64,000 nucleotides of DNA. Origin: DASQPR01 sp963836785 (lineage in GTDB: Bacteria > Actinomycetota > Actinomycetes > Mycobacteriales > Micromonosporaceae). Position numbers and translations under genes: made by a program. The stretch spans positions 665,817 to 729,816 of the forward strand of contig CAWIKW010000005.1 of NCBI GenBank assembly GCA_963836785.1. The letters are read 5' to 3'. Positions 16,505 through 25,230 of the stretch are shown here, piece by piece (position 1 is the stretch's first letter; the number at the start of each line of letters is the position of its first letter). The notes under the pieces were generated by a model. That model was not told the DNA's origin. It searched no databases and worked only from the letters and a program-made list of their open reading frames with translations.

Positions 16505-18694
16505 TCATCCCACGCGCTGCACCGACAAGATGTGCGCTGGCTCGACGAACGGGTCGAGGCGGACGGCGTTGTGCTCGCCCCAGTCGAACACGGCGCCGGT
16601 CAGCTCGTCCCGGATCGTGAAACGTTGGTGCCAGTCGAACCCGAGCGCCGGCATGTCGAGGCTCACGTTCGCCCACTGGACGTTCTGCGGATCGAACGAC
16701 ACGGTCACAATGACGATGTCGCCGGTGTCCTCGTCGCGCTTGGAAAAGCAGAGCACGGTCGGGTTGTCGCAGGCATGGAACCGCAGATTCCCGAGCCAGT
16801 GCAGCGCCGGATGCCGGCCGCGGATCGCGTTGAGTGCCCCGAGATACGGCGCGAGCGACTCGCCGGCCGCCTCCCGGGCCGCCCATGCCCGCGGCCTGAG
16901 CTCGTACTTCTCGTTGTCGAGCAGTTCCTCGGCGCCCGGTCGGTTGACGTTCTCGTACAACTCGTACCCGGAGTAGATCCCCCAGGACGGACTCAGCATG
17001 CTGGCCAGAATCGCCCGGATCTTGAACATCGCCGGGCCGGCGTGCTGCAGCGGCTCGGGCAGGATATCCGGCGTCGTCGGCCAGAAGTTCGGCCGCATGT
17101 GGTCCGCCCCGGCCACCAGTTCCTCGCAGTATTCGCGCATCTCGGCCGGCGTGTTGCGCCAGGTGAAGTACGTGTACGACTGGGTGAAACCGGCCCGACC
17201 GAGCCCGTGCATCATCGGCGGTGCCGTGAACGCCTCCGCGAGGAACAGTACGTCCGGGTCGACCGCCTTGACCTCGGCGATCAGCCAGTGCCAGAAGTTG
17301 ACCGGCTTCGTGTGCGGGTTGTCGACCCGGAAGACCTTGACGCCCTGCGCGACCCAGTGCAGCACGACGCGGCGGATCTCCTCGCGGATGCCGTCCGGGT
17401 CGTTGTCGAAGTTCAGCGGATAGATGTCCTGATACTTCTTCGGCGGGTTCTCGGCGTAGGCGATCGTGCCGTCGGGCAGGGTGGTGAACCATTCCGGGTG
17501 CGAGCTGACCCATGGGTGGTCCGGCGCGCACTGGAGCGCCAGGTCAATTGCGACTTCCAGACCCGCGTCGTGGGCGCGCGCGACGAACGCGCGGAAGTCC
17601 GTCAACGTACCGAGCTGGGGATGGATGGCGTCGTGGCCGCCCTCGCTCGACCCGATCGCCCACGGCGAGCCGACGTCGCCCGGTGCGGCCCGCAGCGAAT
17701 TGTTGCGGCCCTTGCGATTCACCTTGCCGATCGGGTGGATCGGCGGCAGATACACGATGTCGAAGCCCATCTGCGCGATTGCCGGAAGCCGCCGCGCCGC
17801 GGTGGCGAACGTGCCGTGCTTCGCCCGCCCGTTCGCGTCCGCCTCACCCTCCGACCGCGGGAACATCTCATACCACGCGGAAAACAATGCGCGGGTACGG
17901 TCGACCCACAGCGGGCGCGATTCCGACGCGGTCACGAGATCCCGCACTGGATGAGCCCACAGCACCGGCGCGAGATCGAGCGCCGGTTCGATACGGGCCG
18001 ACAGCGGTGCGTCGTCGTCGCGGAGGGCGTCGGCGGCGGCCTTGACCGCGGCCGTGTGCTCCTCCGGCACGATCGCGACGGCGCGGTCCAGGACCGCCGC
18101 CGCGCGCGCGATGTCGTTGGCCAGATCTTCGGCACCCTGGCCGGCCTCGATCTTCGCGAGGACCGCGTGATGCCAGGTCAGGTACGGGTCGGAGAACGCC
18201 TCGACGGCGAACTCCCAGGGGCCGACGGCGTCCGGCTTGATCGTGGCGTGCCACCGTCCGGTGCCGTCGTCGGCCGCCGTCATCCGGGCCGCCGGGCGCT
18301 CGCCGTCGGGACCGCGCCAGGTGACGACGCAGCCGAGCGCGTCGTGACCCTCGCGATAGGCGATGGCACTGACCGGCACGTGTTCGCCGACGACAGCCTT
18401 GGCCGGGTAGGCGCCGCCGTCGATGGTCGGACGGACGTCCTCGATCGGGAAGCGACGTTCGGTGACCGACGCGCTCACTGCCGACGGCGGAGTGGGCTGG
18501 GGTGGGGCCGGCGGGATTGGCTGGGGTGCCGGCGGGCTTGGCTGGGGTGCCGGCGGGCTTGGCTGGGGTGCCGGCGGACTTGGCTGGGGTGCGGCCGGCG
18601 GGGTTGGCTGGGGTGCCGGCGGGCTTGGCTGGGGTGCGGCCGGCGGGGGAGCGGCGGCGGGCTGGGGGCGCATAGGTTCGTCATTCCCGACCAC
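16505..18694 (-). CDS. glgE: Alpha-1,4-glucan:maltose-1-phosphate maltosyltransferase
   Basis: GlgE extends alpha-glucan chains with maltose from maltose 1-phosphate. Domains visible: N-terminal beta domain (RRFPIEDVRPTIDGGAYPAK), helical domain, and GH13 barrel with YLPPIHPIGKVNRKGRNNSL, VKVFRVDNPHTKPVNFW (nucleophile Asp), VLFLAEAFTAPPMM and a C-terminal beta domain. Residues 8-65 are a Pro/Ala/Gln/Ser repeat unusual for GlgE. The GTG at 18694 is preferred to the ATG at 18673 because GGGAGG lies 12 nt upstream. It is first of the minus-strand cluster, 74 bp before treS. Confidence 0.95.
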   Translation of the reverse strand: MVGNDEPMRPQPAAAPPPAAPQPSPPAPQPTPPAAPQPSPPAPQPSPPAPQPSPPAPQPIPPAPPQPTPPSAVSASVTERRFPIEDVRPTIDGGAYPAKAVVGEHVPVSAIAYREGHDALGCVVTWRGPDGERPAARMTAADDGTGRWHATIKPDAVGPWEFAVEAFSDPYLTWHHAVLAKIEAGQGAEDLANDIARAAAVLDRAVAIVPEEHTAAVKAAADALRDDDAPLSARIEPALDLAPVLWAHPVRDLVTASESRPLWVDRTRALFSAWYEMFPRSEGEADANGRAKHGTFATAARRLPAIAQMGFDIVYLPPIHPIGKVNRKGRNNSLRAAPGDVGSPWAIGSSEGGHDAIHPQLGTLTDFRAFVARAHDAGLEVAIDLALQCAPDHPWVSSHPEWFTTLPDGTIAYAENPPKKYQDIYPLNFDNDPDGIREEIRRVVLHWVAQGVKVFRVDNPHTKPVNFWHWLIAEVKAVDPDVLFLAEAFTAPPMMHGLGRAGFTQSYTYFTWRNTPAEMREYCEELVAGADHMRPNFWPTTPDILPEPLQHAGPAMFKIRAILASMLSPSWGIYSGYELYENVNRPGAEELLDNEKYELRPRAWAAREAAGESLAPYLGALNAIRGRHPALHWLGNLRFHACDNPTVLCFSKRDEDTGDIVIVTVSFDPQNVQWANVSLDMPALGFDWHQRFTIRDELTGAVFDWGEHNAVRLDPFVEPAHILSVQRVG
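18509..18644 (-). repeat. 21-bp coding minisatellite in glgE
   Basis: Six tandem units of 21 nt (two are 24 nt, with one extra Ala codon) encode PAPQPSP-type heptads in the N-terminal linker of GlgE. Length changes in multiples of 3 would keep the frame, so copy number may vary between strains. Confidence 0.85.
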
Positions 18695-18941
18695 GGTGGC
18701 TTGACACCTCCCTGGGCTGTCCCGAGCGTGGGTTGTCCGCCCGAGTGTCCGTATGCGCGCACATTCGAGTGCACTCGGTAGCGCGGGCGGTGGGGACTCC
18801 GACAAACCGCCGCCCGTCAAGATCCCTTTCGATCCTAGTCGTCGAGCGAGGGGGTTGTCGCGAGCGTGCCAAGTTGATGGCGCAACGGGCCGGCTCGCGC
18901 CGCCGCGGCCGTCGCCGAAGAACGGACCCTCGTCGGCCCGA

Positions 18942-19424
18942 CTACTGCCAGCCGTAATGCATCCGGAGCTGCTTGGACAGCGCGTCGAAGCGGGCACGCG
19001 AGAGCACGGCGCCTTCGCGCCGGATCCCGTGCTCTTTGACCCTGAGCACGCGATCCATGCGAACCCAGCTCGGTCGCTCTTCGTGGTCCCACGAGCCGGA
19101 GCCGAGCGCATACCAGTTGTCCTGCCCGTCGCGCGCGGCCGAACTCGACATCATCAGGCCGAGCAGCGTGGTGCCGTTGCGCCCGACGACCAACACCGGA
19201 CGGTCCTTGCCCTGCGAGTGGTCCTCCTCGTACGGCACCCAGGTCCACACGATCTCGCCCGGATCGGCGCGGCCGTCGAGATGCGGCGAATACAGCAGAT
19301 GACGTCCGCGCGGCGGTCCCGGCTTCGCCAGTTTGATCGTCTTCGACAATCCGCGGGTACGCGCGGGCGCGGCGCCGTCCGCGGCGGGCCGGCCTCGTCC
19401 CAACAGGTCGCTCATCCGCGTCAT
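18942..19424 (-). CDS. PemK/MazF-like family protein
   Basis: About 160 residues with the SH3-like fold of PemK/MazF ribonucleases suggested by GEIVWTWVPYEEDHSQGKDRPVLVVGRN and the later WVRMDRVLRVKEHGIRREGAVL. An extra N-terminal stretch rich in Arg/Ala precedes it. No small antitoxin gene lies next to it, so it may not act as a classical toxin. It is upstream of glgE on the same strand, separated by about 250 bp. The start is uncertain (ATG 19424, ATG 19415 or GTG 19445). Confidence 0.75.
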   Translation of the reverse strand: MTRMSDLLGRGRPAADGAAPARTRGLSKTIKLAKPGPPRGRHLLYSPHLDGRADPGEIVWTWVPYEEDHSQGKDRPVLVVGRNGTTLLGLMMSSSAARDGQDNWYALGSGSWDHEERPSWVRMDRVLRVKEHGIRREGAVLSRARFDALSKQLRMHYGWQ

Positions 19425-19478
19425 GATGCTCGCCACGATCGCCACCCTAACCCGTCTGGTGACCGCGCGCCGTCGCGC

Positions 19479-20796
19479 TTATCGGGGGCTGGTGATCGCC
19501 GGCGCGAACCGGTCGACGAACTCGTTGCCGAACACTCCGTCCGGATCGGCGCGGTGGCGCAGCCGGCCGAAGTCGTCGAGACGATCGAAGCGATCGGCGA
19601 CAGCCTCCGGCGTCATCGTGAAGACCTTGCCCCAGTGCGGCCGATGGTCGAACGGTTGGAGGGCGCTCTCGACCTCCGCGACGGCCTCGAGCACGGCCGG
19701 CGTATCGGGGACCCAGGTGAAGTGCAGCGCCAGGCTGTCACGACCGTACGTGGGGCTGAGCCACAGGTCATCGGCGGCGATCGTACGCAGTTCGGAGACC
19801 ATCAAGACGGGCGCGAGCCGATCGCCGATGGCGCGCATCGCGGCGATCGCGGCCGCCGCGTGCTCGCGTGGCACGAAATACTCGGACTGCAACTCGGCGC
19901 CGACGCTCGGCGTGAACTCCAACCGAAAATGCGGAAGTCGTTCGTGCCACCGGCCTGGCCGCCCGAGCTGCGGCGTGGCCGGGCCGGGTGGCAGCCCGAT
20001 GACCGGATGCCGCGGCTCGTCGGCGAGTCTGGCATCGAGCCAGCGGGTCGGTAGGCTGCCTTCGCCGCGGTGCTTGGTCCACACGTAGTCCACGGCCGGC
20101 GCATTCCATCGGGTCAGCACGCTGACGCTGTACGCGCTCGCGAAGACCGCGTCGACCTCGGCCAGCAGTCGATCCCACGGCATTCCCTCGTACACCCATT
20201 GAGCGACCTCGTACGCCGGCTCGATGGCCAGGCGGACGCGGGCGACGATGCCGAGCGCGCCCAGGCCGACGATCGATCCGGCAAACGAGTCCGGGTGGCT
20301 CTCGCGCGTCATGGCCACGAGATCGCCGCCCGCGGTCACCATGTCGATGCCGGTCACCGCCGTGGCCAGACCGCCGTTCCGATCGCCGGAGCCGTGCGTA
20401 CCCGTGGCTATCGATCCGGCCACCGAAATATGCGGCAACGACGCCATGTTGTGCAGCGCGAACCCGGCCGCGTCCAGGCGGGTCGCGAGTTCGCCGTAGC
20501 GCACCGACGCCGGCTACGGTTACCGAACCTCGCCCCGGGTCGATCTCTACGGTCGCGGGCAGCGCGTCGAGCGCGATCAGGTCGCCGGCGGTGCCGGTGG
20601 CGGTCGCGGCGGCCGCGTCGGCGATCGTGCTGAAGCAATGACCGGTGCCCAGCGCTCGTACGTGCCGACTGCCCGCGACAACTCGCCGCAGGTCGTCGAC
20701 CGAGTGCGGACGGTGGATCTGGTGCGCGCCGAACCGTACGTTGCCCGCCCAGTTACTCGCGGCCGGCGTCGCGTCCGGTCCCTCATCGCTTGACAC
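19479..20796 (-). pseudogene. FAD-linked sugar-lactone/alditol oxidase, frameshifted
   Basis: Resembles D-arabinono-1,4-lactone and alditol oxidases. The N-terminal FAD domain (NWAGNVRFGAHQIHRPHSVDD, VRALGTGHCFSTIADA) is in one frame; the rest (RYGELATRLDAAGFALHNMA, SLPHISVAGSIATGTHGSG, and the C-terminal HPHWGK-like FDHRPHWGKVF) is in another. The switch is near 20498-20512, and total length is 3n+1, so one base too many is the simplest reading. The GTG at 20796 (VSSDEGPDATPAASNWAG) is the likely start. The substrate cannot be decided. Confidence 0.85.
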
Positions 20797-20887
20797 GCAC
20801 CAGATCGTGTCATGGATCCCGCCGCCATACGTGACGGCGGCCGCAGGCACCGGGTGCCTACGGCCGCCGTCGTCGGACGTCGGTGCC

Positions 20888-21482
20888 TTACGCCGACTCG
20901 CGCCACATCGGGTAGAACGCGGTCACGTCATCCGGGCCGTACGGCCCGGCGTGGTCGGCGTAGCCGTGCCGAAGGTAGAGCGCGCGGCTCTGCAGCCCGC
21001 TGGCGTCGAGGTAGGCCGGCGTGCCGTCCGCGTCCAACCGCCGGTGATGCGCCTCGAGCAGGGCCGAGCCGATGCCGCGGTTGCGCGCCGAGGCCTCCAC
21101 GGTGAGGAACGCCAGATAGGCGTGGTCGGGCATCGGTCGGATGAGCCTTGTGCATCTGTTCGTCCAGCTCGACGAATCGCGCCGTGTACGGCCCGCACGC
21201 GGCGGCCAGGCGCTCGTCGTAGTCCGGGATGTCGGGCATCGGGCCGGGCGGAAACCAGACCGCCACGCCGTCGCCGTCGCCCGCGACGTACACGTCGCCG
21301 TGGTCGATCGCATGCGCGACGAGCAGCCGGAACTGCCCCGCCATCGCATCGACGCGAGCTTCCTCGTCGTCCGGCACGAGCCACTGGCTGACGGGAAGGT
21401 GCCCGAACGCGCGCGCGATCGAACGCGCGAGCGCGTCGACATCGGACGCGCGTCCGGGCCGGATCGAAACCGCTTCCGTCAT
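20888..21482 (-). pseudogene. GNAT family N-acetyltransferase, frameshifted
   Basis: Starts MTEAVSIRPGRASDVDALAR with FGHLPVSQWLVPDDEEAR, and continues in another frame with AYLAFLTVEASARNRGIGSALL (acetyl-CoA binding loop RNRGIG) and SRALYLRHGYADH. Removing one base from the GGG at 21128-21130 joins the halves as HPTDADHAYLAFLTV. Length is 3n+1. It sits 7 bp downstream of the APC permease stop on the same strand, so probably co-transcribed. Substrate unknown. Confidence 0.88.
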
Positions 21483-21489
21483 CGGGCCG

Positions 21490-23067
21490 TCATCGATCCC
21501 GCTGCGTGTAGGTCGGGTCGTCGTAGTCGCGACTGTGCGTGCCCGATGTCTGCGTCGGAACCCCGGTCGCGGAGGCAACGGTCATGGCCGCGACCGCTGT
21601 GCCGGCCGTGGCACCGAGGCCGATCCCGTCGTACACGTCCGGCTTGCCGGACTTCAGGGTGAGGGCCCACAGCACGCCGATGACCCCGACGGCCAGGTAG
21701 AGGCCGGGCATGATCCAACGGACCGGGTCGTGGGCGTCCACGCTGAGCAGGTTCGCGAAGCCTTTGATGACGTAGAACATCACGTAGCCGAGTCCGGCCG
21801 TCGCGAGAATCGGCGCGATCACGCGAGACCAGATCGACTCGTCGCGGTGGTTGCGGCTGAAGAAATTCAACACCGACAGCGACGTGCCCAGGAGCAGCAC
21901 CAAGATGCCGAAGCCGCCGGTCGTGCCGAGCCAGAAGAACAGGCGCAACAGCGGGTCCCAGTGCATGACAGCGAACAGGACGATCACGATCAGTGCGACA
22001 ACCGACTGCGTGATCGACGCGACCAAGGGTGCGCCGGTCCGTGCCCGGGTGCGACCGAGCAGGCGGGGCATGACACCCTCGCGACCGAGCGCGAAGGAGT
22101 AGCGGGCCACCGAGTTGTGGTAGCTGACCATGCCCGCGAAGATGCTTGTCAGAAGCAGGATATGGCCGGTATCGACGATTGCTGCGCTGTTGCCGAGGAA
22201 CGGCTTGGCCACATTGAAGATCAGGTCTGGGCCTTGCTTCTGAGCCTCGCCGACCACGTTGCCGGCGCCGACGGCGACGGTGATCGCCCAACTCGTTACC
22301 GCGTAGACGACACCCATGACGGCGATCGCGAGGTACGTGGCGGCGGGCACGGTCCGGCGGGCATGGCGTGCCTCCTCGGAGAAGACCGGCGCCGCCTCGA
22401 AGCCCACGAACGCTGTGACAGCGACGGCGAATGCCGCGCCGGCACCACCGGCGGTGGCGAACAGTTGGTGCGGCTGGAACGCCGTGGTGCTGACGCTGTT
22501 GCCGGCCGGGTGGCCGATGTCCGCCACGTCCAGGATGACGACCAGCACGAGCTCGATGAAGAGCAGCACCCCAAGGATCTTGCTGTTGATGTCGACGCGC
22601 AGCGCGCCCATCAGCGCGACGATCGCCCAGGCGATCAGCGCGTACCAGTACCACTTGAGGCCCCAGTTGAACTTGTCGTCGAAGAAGCCCTGCGCGACGT
22701 AGCCGAAGATGCCGTAGAGGCCGATTTGCAGAAGGTTGTAGGCGAGTACGGCGATGAACGAAGCGCCGACGCCGAGCGACTTGTTCGCGCCCAGAGCGAT
22801 GTAGCTGTAGAACGCGCCGGCGTTGACGACATGCCGGGCCATGGCGACGTACCCGGCGGCAAAGATGACCAGGACGATGCCAATCAGGACGAACGCCAGC
22901 GGCATGCCGACCACGCCGGTGCCGGCCCAGGCCGAAACGACGAGAGCGCCGACGACGAGCAGAGGTGTCGCCGCGGTCATGGCGAACATGATCACCGCGA
23001 GGATGCCGAGGCGATCTTTCGCCAACGACGCCGACACGGCGCTCGGGGAGTTGACAGAGGGGGGCAT
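21490..23067 (-). CDS. APC superfamily amino acid permease
   Basis: A 525-residue membrane protein with about 12-14 hydrophobic helices. The first membrane segments carry the APC pattern (RLGILAVIMFAMTAATPLLVVGA; GIVLVIFAAGYVAMARHV; NAGAFYSYIALGANKSLG), and FVGFEAAPVFSEEARHARRTVP is the usual family segment after TM6. A secondary transporter for amino acids or related amines in the inner membrane. The ATG at 23067 has GGAG 5 nt upstream. The C-terminus has a short hydrophilic tail. Substrate unknown. Confidence 0.92.
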   Translation of the reverse strand: MPPSVNSPSAVSASLAKDRLGILAVIMFAMTAATPLLVVGALVVSAWAGTGVVGMPLAFVLIGIVLVIFAAGYVAMARHVVNAGAFYSYIALGANKSLGVGASFIAVLAYNLLQIGLYGIFGYVAQGFFDDKFNWGLKWYWYALIAWAIVALMGALRVDINSKILGVLLFIELVLVVILDVADIGHPAGNSVSTTAFQPHQLFATAGGAGAAFAVAVTAFVGFEAAPVFSEEARHARRTVPAATYLAIAVMGVVYAVTSWAITVAVGAGNVVGEAQKQGPDLIFNVAKPFLGNSAAIVDTGHILLLTSIFAGMVSYHNSVARYSFALGREGVMPRLLGRTRARTGAPLVASITQSVVALIVIVLFAVMHWDPLLRLFFWLGTTGGFGILVLLLGTSLSVLNFFSRNHRDESIWSRVIAPILATAGLGYVMFYVIKGFANLLSVDAHDPVRWIMPGLYLAVGVIGVLWALTLKSGKPDVYDGIGLGATAGTAVAAMTVASATGVPTQTSGTHSRDYDDPTYTQRDR

Positions 23068-23125
23068 CAGGACTCCATCGGGGGGATGAGGGATGGACAC
23101 GTACGGTGGTGACCAGTGCGGCGGT

Positions 23126-23875
23126 TCATTTCCGTTGGGACAGGACGGCGGCCGCGATGAGGGTCTCGACCTGCGTGATCAGGGCGTGCAGGGATGGTTC
23201 GTCGTTGAGGTAGCGCAGGATGACGAGCAGGTTCTCGCGATCGTCGGCCGCGGCGTTCCACATCACGTTGTCGGTGAGGCCGGTCGCCACGATCAATCCG
23301 ATGATCGAGAGGTCTTCCCAGGTCCGGATGTCGCGTTTGGAGATGATTCGAGCGATACGCAGGGAGCGCCACTCGACCGACATCGGGTCTTCGGCGACGT
23401 AGGTCTGCTTCGACCGCAGCACGCCGCGCGACTCGACGTGCAGGAAACCGCGAGCGACGAGTCGCTGCTGCACGATCTCGACGGAAGTTTGCGCGAAGTA
23501 GCTGAGCCACACCGGCAGTTGGTGCTGCGGCTCGGCGATGATCGCGCTCAGCATGTCGGCGTGCTCACGCGCCTCCGGCGCATAGTGACGCGACGCGACG
23601 AGGATCCGGTTCTGGTGGATCTGGATATAGTTGTTCAACACCAATTCGGCCATCAGAGCGGCGGCGACGCCGAGGCCCATCGCTTTGGCATGCAGACGTG
23701 GCCGGTTACTTCGTCCGTCGAGACCGATCAGGTAGAAGTCGTCGGCGAGCGAGAACGGGGTGTCCTCCCAATTGCGCACGCTCGGCAATCCTCGCTCCCG
23801 ATCGACAAAGGACATCGCAGTGTATCGGCCTAGCTCCGGTCGGTTGAAGCCCGGATTTTGCCATGAATCGATCAC
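23126..23875 (-). CDS. GPP34 (Golgi phosphoprotein 3-like) family protein
   Basis: A 249-residue soluble protein with the GPP34 pattern: SLADDFYLIGLDGRS, GLGVAAALMAELVLNNYIQIH, WLSYFAQTSVEIVQQRLVARG, and a final TWEDLSIIGLIVATGLTDNV segment. Eukaryotic members bind phosphoinositides; the bacterial role is unknown although actinobacteria carry many copies. The GTG at 23875 overlaps a 10-codon ORF (GTGA); the ATG at 23815 is an alternative. The upstream 150 bp is much more AT-rich than its surroundings and likely holds the promoter. Confidence 0.85.
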   Translation of the reverse strand: MIDSWQNPGFNRPELGRYTAMSFVDRERGLPSVRNWEDTPFSLADDFYLIGLDGRSNRPRLHAKAMGLGVAAALMAELVLNNYIQIHQNRILVASRHYAPEAREHADMLSAIIAEPQHQLPVWLSYFAQTSVEIVQQRLVARGFLHVESRGVLRSKQTYVAEDPMSVEWRSLRIARIISKRDIRTWEDLSIIGLIVATGLTDNVMWNAAADDRENLLVILRYLNDEPSLHALITQVETLIAAAVLSQRK

Positions 23876-23904
23876 GATAAGTAGTCATCGAACACATTAG
23901 ACAT
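23872..23904 (-). other. 10-codon leader ORF before the GPP34 gene (candidate)
   Basis: MSNVFDDYLS ends in TCGTGA, whose GTG is the possible start of the GPP34 gene. This 4-nt overlap would couple translation. Evidence is limited to the coupling geometry; chance is a real alternative. Confidence 0.25.
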
Positions 23905-24025
23905 AGCTCGGTGCCTGCTGGAAGTGCTTTGTCGCGGCCACTGTGCCGAATCGACCCTTGCGGATATGCATAAGTCTAGATATAAATCAATGTAACGGTC
24001 GATATGGGACCGAGACGATGCGTGC

Positions 24026-25039
24026 CTAACGAATCGTCGTCCGTATGGCGTCGAGCAGGGGACGCAACGCCCGTGCGCGATCAAGCTGCCATCGACGGTG
24101 TGTCGACATTCCCGGGTGCGGTCGCAAGGTCGCGTTGAACCGCCACATCCCCGCCACCGCGACGACAAACCGGCTCGCCTCGATCGGAGCGGTGGCGAGG
24201 AGCCGCATCGCTTCATCCACGGCTCGAGTCGGTCCGCCGATATGACCGGCCGCGACGATGTCGGTGGCGAGCCAGGCCCGATCCAACCACGGCGCCCCCT
24301 GACCGCCGAAGGCCCAGTCGACGAGCGTCGCCTCACCCGTCCGACGGTCGATGACCGCGTTGTCGCCCCGAACGTCGTGATGCACGAGCGAATCGCCGCC
24401 GATCCATTCCCGCCAACCGGTGGCCAAATCGGCGAACCGCTCGGCGTGCCGGGCCTCCCAGGCGTCTCGCACTGTCCAGCCGTCCCGCGCTTTCCAGTCG
24501 TCTCGCGCTTTGCAGTGACCAACGTCGGCGCTCGGTTCGCCGGATGCCAATGACGCCCAGCCGTCCAGCCCCTCGTAACGGTCGGCGCAGCGCGGCGTCG
24601 ACGCTGGCGCCGGATGAGCGGCGACCTGGGCGCACGCTGCAGCGACGGCACCAACGGCGGCGCTTGTCCACGGAGCGCCGGTGCTCGGCCCGTCGACCCA
24701 CGTCGTCGCAAGGACAATCCATTCACGGGTACGGACAACCGCGAGCAACCGTGGCGCCGGGACGGTGGGCGCCAGGCCGCCGAGCACCTCCGCTTCTCGG
24801 AGATGCAGGCGATGCGACCGCGAGCTGACGATGGCACTGCCGCCCTTGGCGAACGCCCGACGGCCGTCGGCCAGCGTCAGCCGTGCGGCCGGGCCGGGTG
24901 ACATGCCACCGTGAAGGTCGGTCCAGCCAATGGTGGGGCTGCCGACGAGGTCGGTGAGCCGATCCCGTACGGACGCCGGCACGCTCGCCCACGACGGCCG
25001 GACCGTGAAGAGATCTGGTCCGGGCCGGTCAGGCGGCAT
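24026..25039 (-). CDS. Aminoglycoside phosphotransferase-like kinase (APH family)
   Basis: A 337-residue protein-kinase-like phosphotransferase. Visible motifs: WTDLHGGMSPGPAARLTLADG (nucleotide loop region), RAFAKGG (ATP-binding Lys), GDSLVHHDVRGDNAVID (catalytic Brenner-type HxDxxxxN) and ATLVDWAFGGQG (metal-binding Asp). Such enzymes phosphorylate antibiotics or small metabolites. The segment around residues 195-215 contains short imperfect repeats (ARDDWKARDGWTVRDAWEAR). The ATG overlaps a truncated upstream ORF by 11 nt. Substrate unknown. Confidence 0.85.
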   Translation of the reverse strand: MPPDRPGPDLFTVRPSWASVPASVRDRLTDLVGSPTIGWTDLHGGMSPGPAARLTLADGRRAFAKGGSAIVSSRSHRLHLREAEVLGGLAPTVPAPRLLAVVRTREWIVLATTWVDGPSTGAPWTSAAVGAVAAACAQVAAHPAPASTPRCADRYEGLDGWASLASGEPSADVGHCKARDDWKARDGWTVRDAWEARHAERFADLATGWREWIGGDSLVHHDVRGDNAVIDRRTGEATLVDWAFGGQGAPWLDRAWLATDIVAAGHIGGPTRAVDEAMRLLATAPIEASRFVVAVAGMWRFNATLRPHPGMSTHRRWQLDRARALRPLLDAIRTTIR

Positions 25040-25154
25040 CGCGGGTCAACGCAGGGGCCAGAGCCCGCAGGAAGCTCAGCAAGTCCACGCGCTCGTCGGT
25101 CAACAACGGCCGCACGTCGGCCGGCGCCGCGTCGAACAGGTTCATGGCCCCCAT
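25029..25154 (-). pseudogene. Short N-terminal fragment, possibly of a DinB/maleylpyruvate-isomerase-like protein
   Basis: Encodes 41 residues (MGAMNLFDAAPADVRPLLTD...). The run resembles the N-terminus of actinobacterial mycothiol-dependent DinB-fold proteins, then stops after LTRDAA. The remainder of such a domain (about 200 residues) is absent, and the ORF overlaps the phosphotransferase start. Either a deletion remnant or a small real leader peptide; the family resemblance is weak. Confidence 0.35.
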
Positions 25155-25230
25155 CGTGCCGGGAAGCTCGCCCCGACCACCAGGGCAGCGGTCCCGCTAG
25201 TGGCAGGTCGCCACGACGCCGGTGACGGCC

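Noticed and set aside
18509..18644. Regular 21-bp repeats as a possible CRISPR array
   Set aside because: No spacers; units are contiguous, in frame, and encode a Pro-rich linker of GlgE.
18783..18817. GGGCGG/CCGCCC hairpin between the PemK-like gene and glgE as a terminator
   Set aside because: Only six contiguous pairs with a long loop; expected by chance in DNA of this composition.
21229..23112. A 627-codon open frame opposite the APC permease
   Set aside because: Strongly Asp/Arg/His-rich shadow of a membrane-protein gene; no motifs.
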